From Deltaproteobacteria bacterium (GTDB taxonomy: Bacteria; Myxococcota_A; UBA796; SXON01): a DNA stretch of 41,647 nucleotides. The notes beneath the pieces are model-generated. The model searched no databases and was not told the DNA's origin. It worked only from the letters and a program-made list of their open reading frames with translations. Made by a program: the position numbers and the translations under genes. The stretch spans positions 1 to 41,647 of the forward strand of contig CANKTH010000038.1 in the NCBI GenBank assembly GCA_947486185.1. The letters run 5' to 3'. Shown one piece after another: positions 24,086-31,157 of this stretch (position 1 is its first letter; each line of letters starts with the position of its first letter).

Positions 24086-24874
24086 TCAGCAGGGCCCGAG
24101 CGTGAACTCTTTGGGGGTCAGCGAGGTCGAGCACGAGAGCGTGCCGCAAAGCGTACCTGCCGAGGCCGAGTCGAAGAGCTTGGTGACGATGACGGGGCCA
24201 TCGCCAGGGCGCGAGACCGTGAGCTCCCAGCCGACCTGGATCGCCGGGTTGATCTTGGACATGATCGGGGTACCCGAATCGCTTGCCTTGACCGTCTCGT
24301 TGCCGCCTCCGGAGACGGGATAGTCCAGGCTGAAGTCGGACAGCGGCCCGCTGTAACAGGTGCCGATCTGCCGGACCGTCAGCGAGGCGGTGTTGCAGCC
24401 CGTGCGGGAGTACAGGGTGGCGAAGATGGCAGGGGGTACTGGGCCGCCGGTCTCGGTGAGCTCGGTGGTGACGCTGATGTCGTAGGTCTCGGACTGGACC
24501 TCGTTCCGGCTCGTGTCGAGGTAGCGGGTGAGCACCGAGAGCGGCACTTCGGTGTTCTCGGGGGCTACCCGGGAGTAGCTCCCGCTGCGATCGAGGACTT
24601 CGGAGCTTGTTCCGTCGCTGAAGGCGAAACAGAACGCCGACGCAGTGGCGGGGAACGTGCCGAAGTCAAAGGCGAGCTCTTTACAATCGTCGGAGGCAGT
24701 GCCCGCCGGGCCGTTACACGTGAAGTTGGAGAGAGGCACATCGCCGGTGGTCGTGCTCCCACTTCCGGCGTCGAACGGGTCGCACAACACCGAGGTGGTC
24801 TTGGAGTCGCTCTCGGTCAGTTTATCGTCACCCGGGGGACACCCGAGCAGCAGGACACAGGGCCAGAACCTCAT
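24086..24874 (-). CDS. Cys-rich lipoprotein, unknown function
   Basis: A 262-residue predicted lipoprotein. MRFWPCVLLLGCPPGDD is a short lipobox peptide (Cys12; a second cysteine at 6 lies within the hydrophobic core). The mature part is Ser/Thr-rich with strands and about nine spaced cysteines, ending in LTPKEFTLGPC, so several disulfides are likely. No family is recognised. The ATG has GGAAGAG close upstream. It is followed by the isomerase-like gene after 90 bp. The 270 bp between it and the START-like gene hold no frame I can support. Confidence 0.75.
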   Translation of the reverse strand: MRFWPCVLLLGCPPGDDKLTESDSKTTSVLCDPFDAGSGSTTTGDVPLSNFTCNGPAGTASDDCKELAFDFGTFPATASAFCFAFSDGTSSEVLDRSGSYSRVAPENTEVPLSVLTRYLDTSRNEVQSETYDISVTTELTETGGPVPPAIFATLYSRTGCNTASLTVRQIGTCYSGPLSDFSLDYPVSGGGNETVKASDSGTPIMSKINPAIQVGWELTVSRPGDGPVIVTKLFDSASAGTLCGTLSCSTSLTPKEFTLGPC

Positions 24875-25144
24875 CTCTCTTCCTCCACGCGCGCCCCTAA
24901 ACCGGCACGCCGCTCCGCGCCACCGCCTTTGGCGGGGATCGGGGTCGGTGCCGGCGCCTCGAGTGGCTCGTAGCGGGGATCGCGCCCTCCGTCCCCGGCC
25001 GCTGTCGCGGCATGAGCCTTGCTCCAGGGGGGAACGCGCGGGTCCCTCGCAACTTCCGGCCTCCGCGTTCCATACGCGCCGTCGCGCCCGCGACGACCGC
25101 TGGGTGAGCTCCGTGCCCGATGGAGTTCGGACTCCGATGCGGCC

Positions 25145-25726
25145 TCAGGGTGAGACGAGTTGGGCGCCGCAGGCGTTCGCGATGTCCAACACCGCCAGAT
25201 AGCCAGCCTTGGACCTCACGGCGCCGACGTCCGGCAGGTTTCCTCCCGGGTCTGCCTGCCATGTGTAGGTGACCCGGGTGTTCGTACCCTCCGGCGCGAA
25301 GCGCCACTCGCCGTCGAGCCAGGTCAGACGGATGGTGTCGGTGCTCACGGGCGCGCCCGCGTGCACCACGGGCACCCAGCTGAAGACCTCCGCCGAACCC
25401 TCCTGTCGGCGAGAGAAGCGGGCTACGTAGTCACGATCAGTGAGCGGGAAGGGATAGTCCATCACCACGTGGAGGACATCTGCCTCCAACCTTTGGATTC
25501 GACTGATAGCCCCCATCTTCGCCACATGCTGGTCGAGGCCCGCGAACACAGAAGCAGCCTGGCTGACGGGAGCGGTGATCACCCCCGTCGAACGACAATA
25601 GGGCTTGCCTTTCCATGCCGTACAGTCGATGGCCACCGGGCTCTCCGCCAACGGGGTCCAGGTCGCAGTGGCGCCGGGCAGCTCGGCGTACGCCTCGGCG
25701 GTGGCCAGCAGCAGTGAGAGGATCAT
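25145..25726 (-). CDS. Exported START/SRPBCC-like lipid-binding protein
   Basis: A 193-residue periplasmic protein. MILSLLLATAEAYA is a very short uncharged signal peptide. The rest follows the helix-grip (START) pattern: WTPLAESPVAIDCTAWKG, APVSQAASVFAGLDQHVAKM, HVVMDYPFPLTDRDYVARF, GEWRFAPEGTNTRVTYTW and a C-terminal helix SKAGYLAVLDIANACGAQL. The segments DYPFPLTDRDY and TRVTYTWQADPGG are typical of bacterial START proteins. The ligand is presumably a lipid or other hydrophobic molecule. An inverted repeat directly abuts the ATG (25727-25753) and contains the only ribosome site, suggesting regulation. Confidence 0.78.
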   Translation of the reverse strand: MILSLLLATAEAYAELPGATATWTPLAESPVAIDCTAWKGKPYCRSTGVITAPVSQAASVFAGLDQHVAKMGAISRIQRLEADVLHVVMDYPFPLTDRDYVARFSRRQEGSAEVFSWVPVVHAGAPVSTDTIRLTWLDGEWRFAPEGTNTRVTYTWQADPGGNLPDVGAVRSKAGYLAVLDIANACGAQLVSP

Positions 25727-25753
25727 GGTTGAGGCGCTCCGGAGTGCTCAACC
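25727..25753. promoter_or_regulatory. 27-bp inverted repeat abutting a start codon
   Basis: GGTTGAG (25727-25733) and CTCAACC (25747-25753) flank the inner palindrome CTCCGGAG (25737-25744). It touches the ATG of the START-like gene (25724-25726). On the message the GGAG ribosome site lies at the centre of the hairpin, so the site may be hidden in RNA or be a DNA operator. Confidence 0.5.
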
Positions 25754-25827
25754 CGCGAACGGCAGCAGGCGTCCCCCATCGGATTGAGCGCCCCTGCTTT
25801 ATCCTCAGGGCGATGCGGCCGCGCGCC

Positions 25828-26754
25828 TCAGAGCGCTCCGTCGGACAACCACTCCACCAGCTCAACCGACTCGGCGTGCCCGGAGTACTCCAGGGAAACC
25901 GTGTCGCCACGGCCGTCCCCGTCGGTGTCGATGTCGAGGATGAGCCGGTCTTGGAACGCCGAGGAGCTGACGTTCCCCGACACCGTGGCCCAGGCGTCGG
26001 GGTGGAGCACTCCGGAGACGACGTATTCAAAGCCGTCGCCTGAGCGCTCGCCGGTGATCTGGAGTTCGAGGAAGCGGAGCTGGGTGCTCTTGCCGTTGCT
26101 GGTAGCGGGGAGGAAGCTGTCCATTGGCGTCGTGGTGAAGCGGATGCCGTCCCACGCAACGGGCAACACGGTGGTCAGGCCGGGCGCCGCGATGTCGACC
26201 ACGCCGCTCTCCGGCTCTCCCCCGCCCGCCAGGAATGCTGGGCCAATGCTCGTTTCAGCCAGCACGCCCACGAGGTTGAAGGCCGCGAGCGAATCGGCGA
26301 GGGCCTCCTTGCCAACGCCAAGCCGGCCGAACTTGCGGACCTCCACCGGGCCGGTCAGCGCCATAGCTTCGCCGAGCGGGATCTCGGGAGTGACCTCGGC
26401 GAGGACGACACCACTGGCGGTCTCGACCTCGATCACGCTGGCATCCCCGAAGTGATTGCCGCCGGGCAGCTCACAGACCGTCGGCTCCGCGCCGACACAC
26501 TCCGCGGTGGTCACCTTGCCGCTCATCTCGACCCGGAGCCCCGCGAAGCTCTCAAGCTGCCCGTGGAGCTGAATCGGGACCTCCCCCCGAAGCGCCATCG
26601 CGCCGTCGGGCGGGAACAACCCAACATCCACCTCCTTGATGCTCAGCTCGTTCACGCAACCTCCCGCGAACACCAGGCTGAGCGCCACCCCCACGCTGGA
26701 GATGAGCCGCGGCGATGCGGATGGCTGACGGCGGCTCGAGGAGAAGCTTGGCAT
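25828..26754 (-). CDS. Lipoprotein with one calcium-loop motif
   Basis: A 308-residue predicted lipoprotein. A basic Ser-rich n-region (MPSFSSSRRQPSASPRLI) precedes the hydrophobic VGVALSLVFAGGC lipobox with Cys33. The mature part is beta-rich with two more cysteines near CVGAEPTVC. DIDTDGDGRGD near residue 285 is a calcium-binding-type loop, as in the MopE proteins. Family not recognised. The ATG at 26754 has GGAG upstream. A candidate promoter and a 14-bp palindrome lie 12-37 bp upstream. The START-like gene follows 101 bp downstream on the same strand. Confidence 0.78.
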   Translation of the reverse strand: MPSFSSSRRQPSASPRLISSVGVALSLVFAGGCVNELSIKEVDVGLFPPDGAMALRGEVPIQLHGQLESFAGLRVEMSGKVTTAECVGAEPTVCELPGGNHFGDASVIEVETASGVVLAEVTPEIPLGEAMALTGPVEVRKFGRLGVGKEALADSLAAFNLVGVLAETSIGPAFLAGGGEPESGVVDIAAPGLTTVLPVAWDGIRFTTTPMDSFLPATSNGKSTQLRFLELQITGERSGDGFEYVVSGVLHPDAWATVSGNVSSSAFQDRLILDIDTDGDGRGDTVSLEYSGHAESVELVEWLSDGAL

Positions 26755-26765
26755 TGGGCTCCGTG

Positions 26766-26791
26766 GGCACCGCGGTGCCGGCCCCTATATA
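26766..26791 (-). promoter_or_regulatory. 14-bp palindrome beside a TATATA box
   Basis: GGCACCGCGGTGCC (26766-26779) is a perfect palindrome. TATATA (26786-26791) lies just upstream on the minus strand and may be a -10 element. A repressor site in the lipoprotein's leader is inferred; the -35 is poor. Confidence 0.35.
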
Positions 26792-26825
26792 CCTGAAGAG
26801 GCCTGGTGGGCGAAACTACGTTCTC

Positions 26826-27935
26826 TTACAAATCGCTGTCGTGGTTTGCGGTCGGCTCGGTGGCCTCTGTGGTGGCGGGTTCCACCAGGAGGAAGAGCTG
26901 GGCGAGAGGGGCGGCGGCCCCACGAAAGAACTGTATCACCTGACGGTTTTCGGTGAGCCTGCACCACGTCGCGTGGCGCGGTCCAAGCTCCGCGAGCGAG
27001 GCCTCGGGGCTGGCTGAGCGCGCGACCCAGGTCCCGAGCCACCACAGCGCGGTGCCTTCGGCCAGGCCGCCGGCGTGGAGCAGCTCCCGGGACAGAAGTT
27101 CGCCCCGGAGCACCTGGTTGAGGTAGGTCGCTACGTCGGGGTGCCAGGGCGGGGGGCGGCGGCGGGAGAGCGCAGCGCCTACGAGATCCGCGGCATCGGC
27201 GAAAAAAAGACGTTGCCAGGGTTCTCCCTGGTCCGACTCGGCGGCGCCCCGCAGGATCTGGAGGAGCCGATCCAGCAGCATCCGCGCGATCTCTTCGGCG
27301 CGGCTCGGATCCGGGGGCGGGCTGGCGCGACCTGCAGCCGCAAAAACTGCTGCACGAAGGTCGGCGAGCACCGCGCTGGGCTCACCCCGGACGCCGCTTA
27401 CACGTCGGATGAGCGCGGGCGCGAGTTTGTCGAACACCGATGGTTCTACGCCGATTCCCGGGAGGATCGCCACCGGCGCGTCGGGAGGCCGGGCTCCCGG
27501 CACCCTGAGCGGAGCCAACGGCAAGGCAGCCAGGCCTGGGGCGGCTTCTGCGAGCGGCGTACCCGTCGCGAAGCTCATGTGCAGGCCGCTACATGACGGC
27601 CGTACGGTCAGCGCGGCGGGAGCGGCGCCGCGACGGAGCCGAAAGGGATACTCACGACAAAAGCCGGGTTTTGCCTCGGCGCCGAAGCGAACGTGGAGCT
27701 CGCATCGTTTGTCCTGCTGCAAAAACACACACGCGTCGTCCTGCCGGCCGAGGAAGTAGACGGGACCATCCGGACCGGGAAAGCTCCGGTACCAGCCCGG
27801 CTTCTCTTCGTTGAGCCCACGGGCCTCCAGCGCCTGCACGACCGCTGGTTCGACGGGACCCAGCAAGTACGCTCGGCAACACGACGTACAGGCTCCACAA
27901 TCCCAACGAGCATCCGCCAGGGTCTCCAAGCTCAC
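26826..27935 (-). CDS. YkgJ-type cysteine-cluster protein with long C-terminal domain
   Basis: A 369-residue protein. The N-terminal 120 residues carry the YkgJ/FliB-like zinc- or iron-binding cluster: WDCGACTSCC (Cys13, 16, 19, 20), then DACVFLQQDKRCEL (Cys69, Cys78), KPGFCREYPF (Cys93) and RPSCSG (Cys115). The family includes flagellin lysine N-methylases and many uncharacterised proteins. The remaining 250 residues are helical and have no recognised domain, making it about three times longer than E. coli YkgJ (about 110). The GTG start follows GGAGGGG. It is divergent from rbfA. A role in protein methylation is possible but unproven. Confidence 0.82.
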   Translation of the reverse strand: MSLETLADARWDCGACTSCCRAYLLGPVEPAVVQALEARGLNEEKPGWYRSFPGPDGPVYFLGRQDDACVFLQQDKRCELHVRFGAEAKPGFCREYPFRLRRGAAPAALTVRPSCSGLHMSFATGTPLAEAAPGLAALPLAPLRVPGARPPDAPVAILPGIGVEPSVFDKLAPALIRRVSGVRGEPSAVLADLRAAVFAAAGRASPPPDPSRAEEIARMLLDRLLQILRGAAESDQGEPWQRLFFADAADLVGAALSRRRPPPWHPDVATYLNQVLRGELLSRELLHAGGLAEGTALWWLGTWVARSASPEASLAELGPRHATWCRLTENRQVIQFFRGAAAPLAQLFLLVEPATTEATEPTANHDSDL

Positions 27936-28058
27936 GGCCCCTCCACGACACGCCAGACGGCGGCCGTCTTCTACTCCGGCATGAACCTGGCGCCCAGCTC
28001 GCGGCGTCGACGCGGGACAACCAGAAGCGCGTTAGGCGCCGCCGCGAGTTGGGGGAGC

Positions 28059-28077
28059 GTGCGCCTCCTCGGCGCAC
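28059..28077 (+). promoter_or_regulatory. Hairpin in the rbfA upstream region
   Basis: GTGCGCC (28059-28065) and GGCGCAC (28071-28077) form a perfect 7-bp stem with loop TCCTC, 21 bp before the rbfA start. TTGACG follows at 28080. It may be an RNA leader structure or an operator; the pyrimidine-rich loop could bind the GAGGG ribosome site. Role not known. Confidence 0.35.
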
Positions 28078-28098
28078 TCTTGACGACAGTGAGGGAAA

Positions 28099-28491
28099 AT
28101 GCCTGGATTTCGAGGGGAACGGGTCGGAGCGCTCGTGCAGCAGGAGGTCGCTCGCCGGCTCCGCGAAGAGATCAAGGACCCGCGCCTGGAGCTGCTCACG
28201 GTGACCGGGGTGCAGATGAGCCCCGATCTGACGGTGGCGCGGGTTCGATATCTGCCGTTTGCTGGGGCCGAAGACACCGCCGAGCTGCGAAACGCGCTGA
28301 AAGACGCCGCTCGTCGCCTCCGCGGGTCGGTTGGCCGGGCGCTCGGAATACGCGTGGCCCCTGAGCTCCGTTTCGAGGTGGACCGCAACGTGCAACACGC
28401 CGCGCGGATGGAGGAGGTTTTTCGCGAGCTTAATCGCCGTGAAACTCCGGATGTCGCCCCGGATGACGGTCCTGGCGGTGAGGAGGAGTGA
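28099..28491 (+). CDS. rbfA: Ribosome-binding factor A
   Basis: A 130-residue KH-fold factor for late 16S rRNA/30S maturation. It has the family length and pattern: RGERVGALVQQEVARRLREE, IKDPRLELLTVTGVQMSPDL, VRYLPF, then LRGSVGRALGIRVAPELRFEVDRN and HAARMEEVFREL. The tail is short and acidic. The ATG has GAGGG four bases upstream. It overlaps truB by TGATG. In most bacteria rbfA-truB follow infB; here the upstream neighbour is a divergent YkgJ-type gene instead. Confidence 0.95.
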   Translation: MPGFRGERVGALVQQEVARRLREEIKDPRLELLTVTGVQMSPDLTVARVRYLPFAGAEDTAELRNALKDAARRLRGSVGRALGIRVAPELRFEVDRNVQHAARMEEVFRELNRRETPDVAPDDGPGGEEE

Positions 28492-29408
28492 TGGATCGTT
28501 TCTTCGTCGTCGACAAGCCGCCGGGGCTCACGTCGCACGATGTGGTCGCCGTGATCCGGGCGGTTACCGGCTTCAAAAAGGTCGGTCACACGGGTACGCT
28601 CGACCCCTTCGCTACCGGTGTGCTCCCCATCGCGGTGGAGGGCGCGACCAAGTTCATTCAGTACCTCGATGAGAGCGTGAAGATCTACGACGCCACCGTC
28701 GAGCTCGGCCGCGCGACCGACACCGGAGACCCGACGGGCACGGTGAGCGCGGAGGCGCCGGTGCCGCCGCTCCGCCGCGCCGAGGTCGAGCGGGTACTCG
28801 CGAGCTTCATAGGCCCCAGAATGCAGGTACCGCCGAAGTATTCGGCGGTGAAGCTGGGTGGACGCCCCCTGTACAGCTACGCGAGGCAGGGCGTAGCCGT
28901 GGAGGTCAGCGCCCGCCCCATCGTGATCGAGGGCATGGACCTCCTGGAGCTGGAGCCCCCCCGCCTTCGGGTGTTGATTCGCTGTTCCCGAGGCACGTAT
29001 GCCAGGGTGATCGCCGAAGAGCTTGGCACGGCGTTAGGCACCGTCGGCCACCTGAGCGCCCTGCGTCGGGTACGGAGCGGGCCCTTCGTCGAGGAGAATG
29101 TTCTGAGCTTCCGGCAACTCTCGGAGGTTGTCGCCGGCGATTCCGCGTGGGACCGGGTCTTGCGCGCCGCGCGTGGTCAGGATCGTGTGGTCTGGCGAGG
29201 GCGAGAGGAGGTCCGGGCGGGGCTGGATCGTTGGCTGATCCGTCCGCGAGAGGTGTTGCGCCACCTGCCGGCGATCACGCTCACCGCGATCGAGGAGCGT
29301 CGTTTTCGGACCTCGGGTGCCCTGCCGGCGCGTCCCCTCGCGTCGGGGAGCGCCACTGTGTTGTTGTCGGGTGAAGATGTGCTGGGGGTGGTGCCCCCGG
29401 CGCGTTAG
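28491..29408 (+). CDS. truB: tRNA pseudouridine-55 synthase
   Basis: A 305-residue enzyme that makes pseudouridine at position 55 of the tRNA T-loop. Motifs: VDKPPGLTSHDVV, KKVGHTGTLDPFATGVLPIA with catalytic Asp38, GPRMQVPPKYSAVKLGGRPLYSYAR and RCSRGTYARVIAEELG. The C-terminal part corresponds to the PUA-like region and is typical in length. ATG 28491 is used rather than the adjacent GTG (28488) because it overlaps the rbfA stop as TGATG; the AGGAGGAG before it is a strong ribosome site. A deoxynucleoside kinase gene follows after 9 bp. Confidence 0.96.
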   Translation: MDRFFVVDKPPGLTSHDVVAVIRAVTGFKKVGHTGTLDPFATGVLPIAVEGATKFIQYLDESVKIYDATVELGRATDTGDPTGTVSAEAPVPPLRRAEVERVLASFIGPRMQVPPKYSAVKLGGRPLYSYARQGVAVEVSARPIVIEGMDLLELEPPRLRVLIRCSRGTYARVIAEELGTALGTVGHLSALRRVRSGPFVEENVLSFRQLSEVVAGDSAWDRVLRAARGQDRVVWRGREEVRAGLDRWLIRPREVLRHLPAITLTAIEERRFRTSGALPARPLASGSATVLLSGEDVLGVVPPAR

Positions 29409-29417
29409 GCGGCGGCC

Positions 29418-30068
29418 ATGGAGCAGCTTCACGACCTTTTTATCGGTATCGCCGGCATGATCGGCGCGGGGAAGAGCACGCTCGCCAAGGCGCTCGGAGA
29501 GCACCTCCACCTGCCGGTCTACTACGAGCCTGTGCAGGACAACGAGTACCTCGCGGATTTCTACCGTGACACCGCCCGCTACGCGTTCGCGACGCAGATC
29601 TACCTGTTGAACCGGCGCTTTCAGCAGCATCAGGAGATCATCTGGCGGGGCGGCGGCGGGGTTCAGGATCGTACGATCTACGAAGATGCGGTGTTTGCCC
29701 GGACACTGGTGCGTCTCGGGCTCATGGAGGACCGCGACTACCGGACCTACGTCTCGTTGTTTCGGCACATGTCCAACTTCATGTGCCGCCCGAGCGTGAT
29801 CGTGTACCTCGATGTGAGCCCCCAGCGTTCGTTCGAGCGGATCCAGCTTCGGCAGCGGGACGTGGAGTCGGGCGTGTCCCTGGAGTACCTGGGGGCGCTG
29901 TACGAGGAATATGAAGCCTTTCTAGCTGATATCTCAAGGTCCGTCCCGGTGATTCGGATCGACTGGGACCAGTTCAGGGACGTTGAGGAGATGGCGACGG
30001 TGATCGAGCGCGAGTACCTGCGAGGCAGCTTCCTGCGTCGGGCGAGCTGGAGCCCTACGGCGGGCTGA
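29418..30068 (+). CDS. Deoxynucleoside kinase (dGK/dAK/dCK-like)
   Basis: A 216-residue nucleoside salvage kinase. P-loop GMIGAGKS (13-20), YYEPVQDNEYL (substrate Glu), FATQIYLLNRRFQQHQEI, VQDRTIYEDAVFA (the DRS-like motif with general base Glu further upstream in family members), VIVYLDVSPQRSFERIQLRQR with the lid arginines, and EYLGALYEEYEAFL. It phosphorylates deoxynucleosides with ATP; base preference cannot be judged. The ATG follows GGCGGCC after the truB stop, and the last bases form the arm of a hairpin at the convergent junction. Confidence 0.92.
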   Translation: MEQLHDLFIGIAGMIGAGKSTLAKALGEHLHLPVYYEPVQDNEYLADFYRDTARYAFATQIYLLNRRFQQHQEIIWRGGGGVQDRTIYEDAVFARTLVRLGLMEDRDYRTYVSLFRHMSNFMCRPSVIVYLDVSPQRSFERIQLRQRDVESGVSLEYLGALYEEYEAFLADISRSVPVIRIDWDQFRDVEEMATVIEREYLRGSFLRRASWSPTAG

Positions 30069-30082
30069 CGCCGCCTCAGCCC
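30062..30082. terminator. Inverted repeat over convergent stop codons
   Basis: GGGCTGA (30062-30068) and TCAGCCC (30076-30082) form a perfect 7-bp stem with loop CGCCGCC. The kinase TGA is in the left arm and the last base of the opposite TAG is in the right arm. There is no T-run. Confidence 0.45.
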
Positions 30083-31059
30083 TACTCTTGGGGGACGTCT
30101 CGGAAGCAAGCGAAGGGCTCCTCGAGTGGGTAGCCTACGCCCACGGTCGTGCACATCTCTTCGGGGAATTCAAGGATATGATCGGTGGGATTGTACCAGG
30201 AGCATGTGGTGCGCAGGGCCTCGGCGCTCTGGACCACCAGCTCCCCCGGAGAGAAGGGCTGAACCACACCCTGATCACGAAAGTCCTCCTCCCATACAGG
30301 AATATCGTACACGCGGACCACGGAGCCGTCCTCCCGAAGATGGTCAACTGCGTAGGAGGTGCCATAACCGTGCATGTGGCCGAGCAGCGAGATGACCGTG
30401 AGGTCTTCGGGAAAGCCGCAGTCGAAGGGCAGGCTGATCGCCTCACCCGCCGGGATCTCCAGGATGCCGACGTCGAGCTGAAAAGAGCTCGCCCAATCCG
30501 TGACCTCGGCCGTGTCCATGAAGCCCAGGTTGAGCGCGGCGTTGACGTTGATGTAGTTCTCGCTGGTGTTGACCCAGTGTGTGTCGAAGGTCCAGTGTTG
30601 GCCTTGCGCGAGCTTCACCGCGACGCCCTCAGGCAGCATCATCATGTTGGTCGGATCGACCTCGATCCCTTCTTCGGCGACCACGGCTTCGAAAAACGGC
30701 GTGAAGAGGTTCATGCTGTCGGGGCCCGGGCACACGCGCTGGGTGCCGTCGGGCTGCTCGTAGCCTGCGGGCACGGCCTTGAGTTGGGCATGATGCCCAA
30801 ACTTGGACTGGTACGGCGACACGTAGGTGACTGCGGCGTCGGGGTCGGTCCATGTGCCGTAGAGGCAGATGAAGCTCTCGGTGCTCGGGGGGATGGTGAC
30901 GTCGCCGAGCAGGATCTGCACGCCGCCCGGCGGCGGAGGGTCGAATTCCATGGTGAGATCGACGATACTTCCCGGCGGGAGGCCGGTGTCGGCCTGCTCG
31001 GGCACCCGCCCCACCGGGTCGTTCGTGCACGCCGACAGCGCCACCAGCATCCAGACCAT
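30082..31059 (-). CDS. PHM/DBH-like copper monooxygenase lipoprotein
   Basis: A 325-residue lipoprotein (MVWMLVALSAC, Cys11) with the fold pattern of copper type II ascorbate-dependent monooxygenases. All ligand positions of peptidylglycine monooxygenase can be matched: His89-His90 in FGHHAQL (CuH), His161 in FDTHWVN (CuH), His228 and His230 in LLGHMHGYG (CuM), and Met302 in EEMCTTVGVGYP (CuM), whose context is nearly that of animal PHM/DBH. Other shared blocks are ESFICLYGTW and RTTCSWYNPTD; cysteines 65, 110, 214, 286, 303 and 318 could form disulfides. Expected chemistry is O2-dependent hydroxylation at two copper sites, outside the cytoplasm. Substrate is unknown. The ATG has GAGGT upstream; TATATT at 31076-31081 may be its -10. 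Confidence 0.82.
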   Translation of the reverse strand: MVWMLVALSACTNDPVGRVPEQADTGLPPGSIVDLTMEFDPPPPGGVQILLGDVTIPPSTESFICLYGTWTDPDAAVTYVSPYQSKFGHHAQLKAVPAGYEQPDGTQRVCPGPDSMNLFTPFFEAVVAEEGIEVDPTNMMMLPEGVAVKLAQGQHWTFDTHWVNTSENYINVNAALNLGFMDTAEVTDWASSFQLDVGILEIPAGEAISLPFDCGFPEDLTVISLLGHMHGYGTSYAVDHLREDGSVVRVYDIPVWEEDFRDQGVVQPFSPGELVVQSAEALRTTCSWYNPTDHILEFPEEMCTTVGVGYPLEEPFACFRDVPQE

Positions 31060-31157
31060 CGGTACCTCGGGCCTGAATATACAACGTCGGCGCCCCGCCG
31101 GATAGCGTCACGAAGTGGGGCGCCGCTCGCGGTGCTGCGGCATGATAGTCTCCGCCG

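Noticed and set aside
23390..24973. A 527-codon plus-strand frame across the isomerase-like and lipoprotein genes.
   Set aside because: Arg/Gly-rich product without motifs; the two minus-strand genes have signal peptide, family blocks and ribosome sites.
24875..25144. A gene in the 270-bp gap between the Cys-rich lipoprotein and the START-like gene.
   Set aside because: Only short Arg/Pro-rich frames without ribosome sites; I see nothing supportable, nor a clear hairpin.
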